This document shows positions 7,594-14,585 of a stretch of 17,969 nt of DNA, piece after piece; within the stretch, counting starts at the first letter, position 1, and each line of letters begins with the position of its first letter. Location: contig CAMDBK010000025.1 in NCBI GenBank assembly GCA_945889235.1, positions 1 to 17,969 on the forward strand, written 5' to 3'. The DNA is from Chitinophaga pinensis (lineage in GTDB: Bacteria; Bacteroidota; Bacteroidia; SXHM01). The notes under the pieces are model-generated. The model did not search any database. It was not told the DNA's origin and saw nothing but the letters and a program-made list of their open reading frames with translations. The position numbers and the translations under genes are program-made.

Positions 7594-8753
7594 CAGGAAT
7601 AAAATTTCTTGTTTTCTTTCACCATTTTTTTCATAAGCACACTTGGCCGGTAACGATCTTCACCATATTCTTCCTGCAAGTCTGTCAATGTTTTCAAGAT
7701 GTTCAGCAAACCAATTTCATCTCCCCATTTCAATAAACCTTTTGGATAATTCACCCCTTTTGTCATTGCCAAATCTAAATCTTCTTTTGTAGCTACATTA
7801 AGATAAAGTGCGTCAATAGCTTCATTAATCAGCATAGAAATAACACGATTAAAAATCTGTTTTCCAAGTTCTTCGTTTTTCTGCGGCTCAGGTTTTATGG
7901 CACCTTCAGAATAATCATAATAACCTTTACCTGATTTTTTACCAAAATATTTTGCTTCAAATAATCTTTTTTGAGTGAACGAAGGTTTGAATTTCGACTC
8001 GTAAAAAAACTGCTCCCAAACAGTTTCAGTTACTTTGTAATTGATGTCATTGCCGATAAAATCCATCAATTCAAACGGCCCCATTTTAAAACAGCCAAAC
8101 TCTCGCAAAGCCCAGTCAATGGTGGCAAAATCTGCCATGCCTTCTTCGTAAACACGGATGGATTCTCCGTAGTAAGAACGCGCCACACGGTTGACAATAA
8201 ACCCTGGGGTGTCTTTTGCAAGCACAGTAATTTTCCCCCAACTGTCAATTAGTTTTCTTGAAGTTTCAGTTACATTAATGTCGGTAGAAATCCCAGGTAT
8301 GATCTCCACTAAAGGCATGAGTGGTGCAGGATTAAAGAAGTGAATGCCCAAAACACGGTTTGTGTTTTTACACGCAGATGCAATTGAAGTAATTGATAGT
8401 GATGAGGTATTGGAAGCCAGCACACAATTATCAGAAACAATATTTTCCAGCTCAGAAAATATTTTCTGTTTCACTTCTAAATTTTCAATCGCTGCTTCAA
8501 TGATTAAACTGCAATCAGAAAAAGATTTTAAATCCGCAGCATAAGTTATCAGCAAAGAAATTTCAGTTGCTTTCTGTTCAGATATTTTCTCCTTCTCTAC
8601 TAATTTTTTCAGTGTTGAGTAAAGTCCCGTTTTTGCTTTTTCCAGTGCTGATTTATTGGTGTCATAAATAATAACAGCATGTCCGGCAGTTGCTGCCACC
8701 TGTGCAATTCCGATACCCATTGCTCCTGAACCTATGATTCCAATTTTAATCAT
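7593..8753 (-). CDS. paaH: 3-hydroxyacyl-CoA dehydrogenase (PaaH type)
   Basis: The 386-residue NAD-dependent dehydrogenase oxidises 3-hydroxyadipyl-CoA to 3-oxoadipyl-CoA. The Rossmann motif GSGAMG is at 8-13, with Asp31 at the end of the second strand. Ser117, His138 (GIHFFNPAP) and Glu150 fit the catalytic residues. A C-terminal 3HCDH domain follows (about 185-285), and a second partial copy (about 298-355, containing NYPKGLLKWGDEIG) matches the PaaH-like two-copy layout, though the protein is shorter than E. coli PaaH (about 475). It overlaps paaG by 4 nt (ATGA) and the ogt start by 1 nt, so the three are tightly coupled. Pathway role is inferred from context. Confidence 0.9.
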   Translation of the reverse strand: MIKIGIIGSGAMGIGIAQVAATAGHAVIIYDTNKSALEKAKTGLYSTLKKLVEKEKISEQKATEISLLITYAADLKSFSDCSLIIEAAIENLEVKQKIFSELENIVSDNCVLASNTSSLSITSIASACKNTNRVLGIHFFNPAPLMPLVEIIPGISTDINVTETSRKLIDSWGKITVLAKDTPGFIVNRVARSYYGESIRVYEEGMADFATIDWALREFGCFKMGPFELMDFIGNDINYKVTETVWEQFFYESKFKPSFTQKRLFEAKYFGKKSGKGYYDYSEGAIKPEPQKNEELGKQIFNRVISMLINEAIDALYLNVATKEDLDLAMTKGVNYPKGLLKWGDEIGLLNILKTLTDLQEEYGEDRYRPSVLMKKMVKENKKFYS

Positions 8754-9535
8754 TCTCCTTTAAAAACAGGTTTTCTTTTCTCCAAAAAAGCATTCACTCC
8801 TTCTTTATAATCAGTTGTTTTTCCTGCTGCAGTTTGCAAATCGCGCTCTAAGTCAAGTTGTGCATCCAAATCGTTTGACATGGATTTATTCAGCATCTGC
8901 TTTATGTATGCCAATGCTTTTGTAGGCATTGCTGCCAGCGTTTTTGCAGCGGCAAATGATTCCTCTGCAAGTTTATCATCTGCACAAACTTTGTAAATCA
9001 TTCCCATTTGCAAAGCCTGCTCGGCAGGAACTTTTTCTGCCAGCATCATCAATGCTGAAGCTTTTTGAAAACCCACTAAACGCGGAAGAAAAAAACTTCC
9101 ACCACTGTCGGGGACCAAACCAATTTTACTGAATGCCTGCAAAAATGAAGACGATGCAGCCGCATAGGTAACATCACACGCAAAGGCTAGACTTGCACCC
9201 GCTCCTGCAGCTACTCCGTTCACCGCACAAATCACAGGTTTTTCAAGATTGCGCATTTTACGAATGATAGGATTGTAAACTTCTTCCACCGAATCACCAA
9301 GATTTCGATTACTGGTTTTTCCCATTTCAATAGCTTCCGCCAAATCCTGTCCTGCACAAAAAGCACGGCCAGAGCCGGTGAGATAAACCGCACGAATGTT
9401 TTTATCGGTTGCGCAAGTATCCAATGCCGCCTGAAATTCCTTTGCCATCTGGCGGTTGAAACTGTTCAATACATCAGGACGGTTGAGCGTGATTTTTGCA
9501 ACCGAATCCTGTATTTCAAAAATGATGGTTTCCAT
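8750..9535 (-). CDS. paaG: Enoyl-CoA hydratase/isomerase, PaaG type (1,2-epoxyphenylacetyl-CoA isomerase)
   Basis: The 261-residue crotonase-fold enzyme probably converts the ring-1,2-epoxide of phenylacetyl-CoA to the oxepin-CoA. The oxyanion-hole segments are FCAGQDLAEA (about 59-68) and NGVAAGAGASLAFACD (106-121). Asp143 in GLVPDSGG occupies the position of the catalytic Asp of PaaG, whereas true hydratases such as PaaF use paired Glu residues. That favours PaaG over PaaF. The segment ACDVTYAAASSSFLQAFSKI is also PaaG-like. It lies 45 nt after paaD and overlaps paaH by 4 nt. No separate paaF is present in the window, so this enzyme or a distant paralogue must supply the hydratase step. Confidence 0.87.
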   Translation of the reverse strand: METIIFEIQDSVAKITLNRPDVLNSFNRQMAKEFQAALDTCATDKNIRAVYLTGSGRAFCAGQDLAEAIEMGKTSNRNLGDSVEEVYNPIIRKMRNLEKPVICAVNGVAAGAGASLAFACDVTYAAASSSFLQAFSKIGLVPDSGGSFFLPRLVGFQKASALMMLAEKVPAEQALQMGMIYKVCADDKLAEESFAAAKTLAAMPTKALAYIKQMLNKSMSNDLDAQLDLERDLQTAAGKTTDYKEGVNAFLEKRKPVFKGE

Positions 9536-9580
9536 AATTCATTTGATAAGGTTTCAAATGTAGGAAAAATGAACTGTTCT

Positions 9581-10063
9581 TTAATGACACTTAAAAAGGT
9601 CAAAAGGCTCTAAGCAATCCTTGCATTTATACAAAGCTTTGCAGGCTGTAGAACCAAACTGGCTCACTAATTCCGTGTTTTCTGAATTGCAGAGCGGACA
9701 CTTCACTACTTTTTGAATTCCGGTTAAAATTGATTTATCAGAACTTGTTTTTGCGGGTGGTGAAATACCGTATTTTCTCAGTTTCTCTTTTGCAACTTCA
9801 GTCAGCCAATCGGTTGTCCATGCTGGAGAAAAAACAGATTTTACTTTTACTTTTTCAATTCCATTTTCTTTCAACAACGCAGTAATATCCTGCTCAATTG
9901 CTTTCATGGCAGGGCAGCCTGAATATGTTGGTGTGATGGTTACAACACACTCGTCATTCTCAAAACTTACATCACGCAAAATCCCCAATTCCTCAATTGT
10001 GATAACAGGAATTTCGGGGTCAGGAATTTGAGATAATAATGTTTTGACTTCTTTAGTTGTCAT
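9581..10063 (-). CDS. paaD: PaaD, phenylacetyl-CoA epoxidase maturation protein
   Basis: The 160-residue protein combines an N-terminal MIP18/DUF59 domain (DPEIP at 15-19, TPTYSGCPAM with Cys50) with a C-terminal Cys-rich zinc-ribbon-like tail (Cys122, Cys125, Cys147, Cys150, plus Cys141 and Cys159). This architecture is specific to PaaD, which is thought to help assemble or insert metal clusters in the PaaABCE epoxidase. Length agrees with E. coli PaaD (about 165). It is separated from paaC by the FAD oxidoreductase gene, whereas in E. coli paaD directly follows paaC. Assignment is firm. Biochemical role is from family knowledge. Confidence 0.93.
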   Translation of the reverse strand: MTTKEVKTLLSQIPDPEIPVITIEELGILRDVSFENDECVVTITPTYSGCPAMKAIEQDITALLKENGIEKVKVKSVFSPAWTTDWLTEVAKEKLRKYGISPPAKTSSDKSILTGIQKVVKCPLCNSENTELVSQFGSTACKALYKCKDCLEPFDLFKCH

Positions 10064-10071
10064 TTTTTATA

Positions 10072-10130
10072 GCCACAAATTTCACTAATTAACACTAATT
10101 AAATTTGTGCAAATTCGTGTAATTAGTAGC
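10072..10130. repeat. GCCAC...GTAGC imperfect palindrome, copy 3
   Basis: This is a 59-bp member of the family at 3757 and 5034. It begins GCCACAAATTTCACTAATTA and ends GTGTAATTAGTAGC. A central block AAATTTGTGCAAATTCGTG resembles the same part of copy 1. It lies between the FAD oxidoreductase stop and the paaD start. On the mRNA the element ends about 8 nt before the paaD ATG, so it could affect access of ribosomes. Confidence 0.8.
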
Positions 10131-10139
10131 AAGCTTTTT

Positions 10140-11852
10140 TTATTTTTCTTCTGCATTGGCTCTCGCAGTCAACTTTTCAGCTGGTGTTAGTTTTTGTTTC
10201 CACGAATTATCATACGATTTAAAAACTCCTGACTGGCGGATTTCATCAATACCGATTTCACTATCCATATACTTAGCCAACAATTTAAAAGCGGCTTTGT
10301 TTTCTTTTCGCAAAACAAGCAAAGCGGCATTTGCACCTGAGCGCACTGCAATAGGAACTCCACCACCAAGTTCTGCCCAGTGTCCGCTCAAAATAAGGTT
10401 CTCAACAGGCGTTTGATAATGCGCCACTTTTGCCTGCATATTTTCACGGCCGGGACGAGCGCCCATCATCGTTCCGTTCTTATTTCCGGTATAACGGTGA
10501 TGCGTTACTGGTGTGGCAACTTCATAAAATAAAATGTGTTTTCGCAACTCAATTCCCAATTTACTTTCAACTCGTTTTATTAATTTTTCTGCCACTTCAT
10601 TTTTCAATTTCACATATTCTTCACCGCGGATAAAATTTCCTTTTTCATCTTTTTCTGTGCGCCAGTTATTCATGTAATCCATTGCAGCTTCAATGTATAA
10701 CGTAAGCGTGCCTTTGCCTTCCGGTGCCATTGATTTATCGCGCTGCGAAGGCGCAAGAATACTGATACCGCACTTTTCAGGATCACCACTGCCATGCTCG
10801 CCACGCTCGCCTTCCAATGAAATGTAGATCATCTCTTCATTGAAGCCTAAATCCTCAGCCGGACAATCCAATGCAATGGAAACTGTAACCGAAGAACTAT
10901 ACAATTTTGCTTGCCGCAATTTCGTTTTCATTTTTTCGGGAACACTGCTTGCAGGCAACATTTTTTCATACAGTGTTTCAATGTCAGAAGCCGCCAAAAC
11001 ATAGTTGCTATTCACAGTATATTCCTTGCCGCGGCATTCAAAATTTACGCCCTTTGCTTTATTTCCTTCCACCAAAATTTTGTTGACTTTACTACGGTAA
11101 TAAATTTCATTTCCGAAATAATTGAGAACATATTCAAGCCATTCAGGAAACACCTGACTTCCGCCCTGGGGTGGGCTTTGGTAATCACCGTAATAGGCCC
11201 ATCCAATAGGAACCAGACAAGACAACAACTCAGATTCCGAACAAAATATTTCCTGAAGTTTCGGGTCTTTGAAATATTTACTCAGCCCTTTTTTCATTCC
11301 TTTTTCACCACTGAAACGGATGAAAGGGATAAACGGAAGTGCAAAATTCAGCAGCTTGAATTTGAAACGCATTGATTCGAAGAAGGTCATTGTTTCTTCG
11401 GAACGAAACACGTTGCTGAAATTGTCAAATGATTTTCCGATTTTTTTTGCCGCTTTGAAAAATCGTTCAATTCCGTTTTTATCATTTGGGAATTTTGCAA
11501 TCAACTCATTTTTCCACTCATCGGGATTATTGGTAAGCGTGTAATCAAAGCCATGACCTTTAACTCTGCGGATGCGTTTTTGCGCCACAGGGCGCGGATA
11601 ATCAGTGCCGAGAATATCAAAAACTTTGCTCACCAAACCTTCCGGTCCGCATTGGTTGAGCCAGTGAATAGCAGTGTCAAAACGAAAATCTTTTCTCCGG
11701 AAACCGGCAAGATAACCACCCGGATGGTCAGCCATTTCCAACACGCAAACTGAAAAGCCAGCCTTGCTTAACAGCGCTGCTGATGTAAGTCCACCCATTC
11801 CGGCACCAATAACAACAACATCATAGTGCGACTTTAATTCAATTTTTTGCAT
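10140..11852 (-). CDS. CrtI/phytoene desaturase-like FAD-dependent oxidoreductase
   Basis: The 570-residue flavoprotein belongs to the phytoene desaturase/carotenoid isomerase-like amine-oxidase superfamily. The N-terminal dinucleotide-binding motif VIGAGMGGLTSA (14-25) is followed by Glu39 and the second FAD motif DHPGGYLAGFRRKDFRFD (42-59). A C-terminal FAD segment includes LSGHWAELGGGVPIAVRSG. The middle is divergent, so the substrate cannot be named. No signal peptide or strong membrane segment is seen. It begins 9 nt after paaC and lies before paaD, so it is embedded among the epoxidase genes. It has neither a 2Fe-2S ferredoxin domain nor an NADPH-reductase fold like PaaE, so it is not an obvious PaaE replacement. 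A role on an aromatic or polyene substrate is speculative. Confidence 0.82.
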   Translation of the reverse strand: MQKIELKSHYDVVVIGAGMGGLTSAALLSKAGFSVCVLEMADHPGGYLAGFRRKDFRFDTAIHWLNQCGPEGLVSKVFDILGTDYPRPVAQKRIRRVKGHGFDYTLTNNPDEWKNELIAKFPNDKNGIERFFKAAKKIGKSFDNFSNVFRSEETMTFFESMRFKFKLLNFALPFIPFIRFSGEKGMKKGLSKYFKDPKLQEIFCSESELLSCLVPIGWAYYGDYQSPPQGGSQVFPEWLEYVLNYFGNEIYYRSKVNKILVEGNKAKGVNFECRGKEYTVNSNYVLAASDIETLYEKMLPASSVPEKMKTKLRQAKLYSSSVTVSIALDCPAEDLGFNEEMIYISLEGERGEHGSGDPEKCGISILAPSQRDKSMAPEGKGTLTLYIEAAMDYMNNWRTEKDEKGNFIRGEEYVKLKNEVAEKLIKRVESKLGIELRKHILFYEVATPVTHHRYTGNKNGTMMGARPGRENMQAKVAHYQTPVENLILSGHWAELGGGVPIAVRSGANAALLVLRKENKAAFKLLAKYMDSEIGIDEIRQSGVFKSYDNSWKQKLTPAEKLTARANAEEK

Positions 11853-11861
11853 CCGGTAAAA

Positions 11862-12614
11862 TTACCAATTTACTCCGGGATAAGCACGATGCAGCGATTG
11901 CATTTCTGCCAGAATGTAGCCGAGATTTTCAGTGTGTTTTCCTTGCAAACATCCTTTTTGCATCCAAACATTTTCAGGTTTATTCAACATGGCTTTTTCA
12001 AGCATAGTATCTACATCTTTCTGCCACTGCTGTTGAATTCCGGTAAGTTCAGGAACAATACCTCCCGCTATCAAAACAGAATCATTTTCATCCGTTTCAA
12101 AAAGACTTCCGGTAAAGCGGTAAATTTCGTTCAACGAATTTTGCAGTCGTGTATTACTTTCCTTCGTTCCATCACCAAGGCGAAGCATCCAGCTGCTGCT
12201 GTGGCGCAGGTGGTATTGTATTTCTTTCAATGATTTTGCAGCAATTCCTGCAAGTGTTTCATCTTTACTTTTTGTGAGTGCTTCGTAAAAATGAATTTCA
12301 AATGCATCCGTTAAATATTGTCTCAGTATTGTCTGTGCATAATCACCATTAGGTTGTTCTGATAACAGGTTGTTAAAAAACTCGCGTTCAGTTCGCAAAT
12401 AAGCCAAGTCATCTTCCGTTCTTCCTTTGCCTTCAACCTTTCCAGCATATTCATATAATGAATTGGTTCGCCCGACAAAGTCAAGTGCAATGTTAGTTAA
12501 GGCAATATCTTCTTCCAGCACAGGTCCGTGTCCGCACCATTCTGATAAACGATGCCCGAGAATTAAACTGCTGTCGGCAAGACGAAGTAAATAATTGAAT
12601 AATTGTTTTTCCAT
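11862..12614 (-). CDS. paaC: Phenylacetyl-CoA 1,2-epoxidase subunit PaaC
   Basis: The 250-residue protein is the structural ferritin-like subunit of the ring-1,2-phenylacetyl-CoA epoxidase, pairing with PaaA without its own di-iron site. Recognisable segments are RLADSSLILGHRLSEWCGHGPVLEEDIALTNIALDFVGRT near the N-terminus and the SSSWMLRLGDGTKES region in the middle. Length equals E. coli PaaC (248). The start at 12614 is preceded by an array of GGTAATT repeats rather than a Shine-Dalgarno sequence, the closest repeat lying about 8 nt away. The FAD oxidoreductase gene follows after 9 nt. Identity is firm. Confidence 0.94.
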   Translation of the reverse strand: MEKQLFNYLLRLADSSLILGHRLSEWCGHGPVLEEDIALTNIALDFVGRTNSLYEYAGKVEGKGRTEDDLAYLRTEREFFNNLLSEQPNGDYAQTILRQYLTDAFEIHFYEALTKSKDETLAGIAAKSLKEIQYHLRHSSSWMLRLGDGTKESNTRLQNSLNEIYRFTGSLFETDENDSVLIAGGIVPELTGIQQQWQKDVDTMLEKAMLNKPENVWMQKGCLQGKHTENLGYILAEMQSLHRAYPGVNW

Positions 12615-12621
12615 TGTTGTT

Positions 12622-12714
12622 GGGTAATTGGTGATTGGGGTAATTAAGGTAATTAGGTAGTTAAGGTAATTGAAAAAGGGCTGCTAACTAATTACCACAA
12701 TTACCTAATTACCC
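12622..12714. repeat. GGTAATT heptamer array with inverted arm, copy 1 (paaC-paaB gap)
   Basis: The plus strand shows four perfect GGTAATT units (12623-12629, 12639-12645, 12648-12654, 12665-12671) and one GGTAGTT (12656-12662), mostly 8-9 nt apart. After a spacer of about 18 nt come three inverted AATTACC units (12690-12696, 12699-12705, 12707-12713) at the same period. The whole can fold as a long imperfect hairpin and fills most of the 110-nt gap between paaB and paaC. It carries no coding sequence. Related arrays flank the four-helix-bundle gene. Confidence 0.85.
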
Positions 12715-12724
12715 ATTGACTCAT

Positions 12725-13015
12725 TTACAGGTATTTTACTCCCTCAGGAACATGATAAAATGTGGGATGACGATAAACTTTATCGTTTGCAGGTTCAAAG
12801 AAAGAACCCATGTCTTCAGGCGAAGAAGCAGTTATAGCTTCTGCCGGAACAACCCAAATGCTTGTTCCTTCACTGCGCCTGGTATAAACATCGCGTGCGT
12901 TTTGGATTGCCATTTCTTTATCGGGTGCGTGAACGCTGCCACAGTGTTTGTGCGGCAAGCCGGGTTTGGTTTGCACAAATACTTCCCAGAGAATTCCTTG
13001 ATTTTCTTTTGTCAT
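12725..13015 (-). CDS. paaB: Phenylacetyl-CoA 1,2-epoxidase subunit PaaB
   Basis: This is the 96-residue small subunit of the epoxidase, close to E. coli PaaB (95). It bridges PaaA-PaaC pairs in the complex. Family-typical stretches are WEVFVQTKPGLPHKHCGSVHAPD, ALQNARDVYTRR-like (here AIQNARDVYTRR) and EGTSIWVVPA. The ATG at 13015 gives the normal N-terminus. Its leader on the mRNA consists almost wholly of AATTACC repeats, with no Shine-Dalgarno sequence. The four-helix-bundle gene separates it from paaA, an arrangement not seen in the standard paaABC order. Confidence 0.94.
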   Translation of the reverse strand: MTKENQGILWEVFVQTKPGLPHKHCGSVHAPDKEMAIQNARDVYTRRSEGTSIWVVPAEAITASSPEDMGSFFEPANDKVYRHPTFYHVPEGVKYL

Positions 13016-13018
13016 GTT

Positions 13019-13086
13019 GGTAATTTAGGTAATTGGGTAATTCAGGTAATTGGGTAATTCAGTAATTAATAACCACGATTACTGCA
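13019..13086. repeat. GGTAATT heptamer array, copy 2 (downstream of four-helix-bundle gene)
   Basis: Five perfect GGTAATT units start at 13019, 13028, 13036, 13045 and 13053, alternating 9 and 8 nt apart, with a sixth near-copy AGTAATT at 13061. A degenerate inverted part (AACCACGATTACTG, 13071-13084) follows. The array begins 3 nt from the paaB start codon and occupies most of the 89-nt gap to the four-helix-bundle gene. It is the most regular of the three arrays. Confidence 0.85.
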
Positions 13087-13104
13087 TATTACTTTAATAT
13101 TTAT

Positions 13105-13485
13105 TTATGATTCTTTCTTTTTATTTGTTAAAAATGTAATGTAACCATTCAGCAATCTCAAAACTAACGAATAATGTTCACGAATTCTATTAAGTGTTTC
13201 TTCATCAATATATCCTTCATCATTTGCACAAATACTATGGTCTAAAGTTTCCATCAATGAGCCTCTTGCCTGTCTGCAAAACTGAATATTTTCCTGATAG
13301 TGAAACCTCCCATAACCTTCTGCTATATTAGCATGAACAGACCTTGCTGAACGTGATAACTGGTCAACCAATTTATACTTTTCTTCTACTGGAAATTTTT
13401 TTATGATTGACGAAATATATTTTCTGTAATCTATTGCTTCTTTCCAGACTTCTAAGTCTTCAAATCCTCCTTTGTAGTTGTCCAT
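13105..13485 (-). CDS. Four-helix-bundle protein, 23S rRNA intervening-sequence (IVP) family
   Basis: This 126-residue protein has the hallmarks of the family: FEDLEVWKEA near 8-17, FPVEEKYKLVDQLSRSARSVHANIAEGYGR at about 31-60, and QFCRQARGSLMET at 68-80. Sequence between these is compatible with four amphipathic helices. In Leptospira and Coxiella, members are encoded inside insertions in 23S rRNA genes. In many Bacteroidota they stand alone, and their function is unknown. The fold also resembles the Avd protein of diversity-generating retroelements, but no reverse transcriptase is present here. The gene lies between paaA and paaB, in the operon direction, flanked on both sides by GGTAATT arrays, which suggests it came in as part of a repeat-bounded insertion. 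Family assignment is firm, mobility is inferred. Confidence 0.9.
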   Translation of the reverse strand: MDNYKGGFEDLEVWKEAIDYRKYISSIIKKFPVEEKYKLVDQLSRSARSVHANIAEGYGRFHYQENIQFCRQARGSLMETLDHSICANDEGYIDEETLNRIREHYSLVLRLLNGYITFLTNKKKES

Positions 13486-13500
13486 TCTAATTGGTGATTG

Positions 13501-13569
13501 GGTAATTCAGGTAGTTGGGTAATTGGTTGTAGGCATATTGGCTAAAATTACCTAATTACCATTATTACC
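13501..13569. repeat. GGTAATT heptamer array with inverted arm, copy 3 (paaA 3' end)
   Basis: Units are GGTAATT at 13501-13507, GGTAGTT at 13510-13516 and GGTAATT at 13518-13524. After a spacer of about 21 nt come AATTACC at 13546-13552 and 13554-13560, and a TATTACC variant at 13563-13569. The inverted arm overlaps the end of paaA. The TAG stop (13552-13554) and the last codons lie inside it. The other side ends about 15 nt from the start codon of the four-helix-bundle gene. Confidence 0.85.
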
Positions 13570-14496
13570 TCTTTTACTTTCCCTCGCTGCATAAGCTGCT
13601 GCTGCTTCGCGCACCCAAGCACCATTTTCATGCGCTTTTACCCGTGCTGAAAGGCGTTCCTTGTTACATGGTCCGTTGCCTTTTACCACGTTAAAAAATT
13701 CTTCCCAATTTGCTTCACCAAAATCATAACCGTTTTTTGCTTCGTTCCATTTCAAATCTTTGTCAGGGATTTTTAAACCAAGAATATCTGCCTGCGGCAC
13801 TGTTCTGTCCACAAATTTCTGACGCACTTCATCATTGGTTTCGCGTTTTATTTTCCATTTTACGGATTGTTCGGTGTTTGGAGATTCTTTGTCAGTAGGA
13901 CCTAACATCATCAGTGATGGCCACCAAAAGCGGTTGAGAGCGTCCTGCGCCAATTCTTTTTGTTCAGGAGTTCCTTTGGCAAGCACTGTCATTATTTCAT
14001 AGCCTTGGCGCTGGTGAAAACTTTCTTCTTTACAAATGCGCACCATTGCACGCGCATAAGGACCATACGAAGTACGTTGCAACATCACCTGATTCATGAT
14101 TGCTGCGCCATCAACGAGCCAACCGATTGCTCCAATATCAGCCCATGATAAGGTGGGATAATTAAAAATGCTGGAATATTTTGCTTTGCCGCTGTGCAGT
14201 TGGTCAATCATTTCATCGCGACTTATTCCCATTGTTTCGGCAGCGCTGTAAAGGTAAAGTCCGTGTCCGCCTTCATCCTGAACTTTGGCTAACAAAACCA
14301 TTTTCCTTCGCAGACTTGGGGCGCGGGTAATCCAATTTCCTTCGGGTAACATGCCCACAATTTCGGAATGTGCATGCTGTGAAATCTGACGGATAAGTGT
14401 TTTCCGGTAATTCTCCGGCATCCAGTCTTTTGGTTCTATCGTGTCGCCTTTTTCAATTTTGGCGTCAAAAATTTCTTGCAATTTTATTGTTTCCAT
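13552..14496 (-). CDS. paaA: Phenylacetyl-CoA 1,2-epoxidase catalytic subunit PaaA
   Basis: The 314-residue catalytic subunit carries the di-iron centre that epoxidises the ring of phenylacetyl-CoA. Glu45, Glu75 and His78 (QDEGGHG), Asp129 (WLVDGAA), Glu158 and His161 (KEESFHQRQG) fit the six ligand positions of the PaaA bacterial multicomponent monooxygenase-like site. LPEGNWITRAPSLRRKMVLLAKVQDEG is strongly family-typical. Length matches E. coli PaaA (309). It is the first gene of the minus-strand run, about 150 nt from the divergent sigma-factor ATG. The C-terminal residues GNNGN are encoded by GGTAAT-type repeat sequence, so the native end may have been replaced. A TAAACTTG box lies about 26-33 nt upstream of the start, but no matching -33 element was seen. 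Confidence 0.96.
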   Translation of the reverse strand: METIKLQEIFDAKIEKGDTIEPKDWMPENYRKTLIRQISQHAHSEIVGMLPEGNWITRAPSLRRKMVLLAKVQDEGGHGLYLYSAAETMGISRDEMIDQLHSGKAKYSSIFNYPTLSWADIGAIGWLVDGAAIMNQVMLQRTSYGPYARAMVRICKEESFHQRQGYEIMTVLAKGTPEQKELAQDALNRFWWPSLMMLGPTDKESPNTEQSVKWKIKRETNDEVRQKFVDRTVPQADILGLKIPDKDLKWNEAKNGYDFGEANWEEFFNVVKGNGPCNKERLSARVKAHENGAWVREAAAAYAARESKRGNNGN

Positions 14497-14585
14497 TCGC
14501 TGAATTATTATTCATAGTGTGCAAGTTTAAGAATTATCGTTTACATAGAAGTAAAGATTGACAAAAGTCAGGGATGGAGTTTTTT

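Noticed and set aside
13019..13059. GGTAATT arrays as a CRISPR array
   Set aside because: Units are 7 nt at an 8-9 nt period, with no unique spacers of 25-40 nt and no cas genes nearby.
13105..13485. Four-helix-bundle protein as Avd of a diversity-generating retroelement
   Set aside because: No reverse transcriptase, template repeat or variable repeat is seen in the window, and the sequence fits the IVP family.
14522..14529. TAAACTTG (minus strand) as the paaA -7 element
   Set aside because: It has one mismatch to TAnnTTTG and the nearest TTTG lies about 32 nt upstream, too far for a normal promoter. It is noted but not called.
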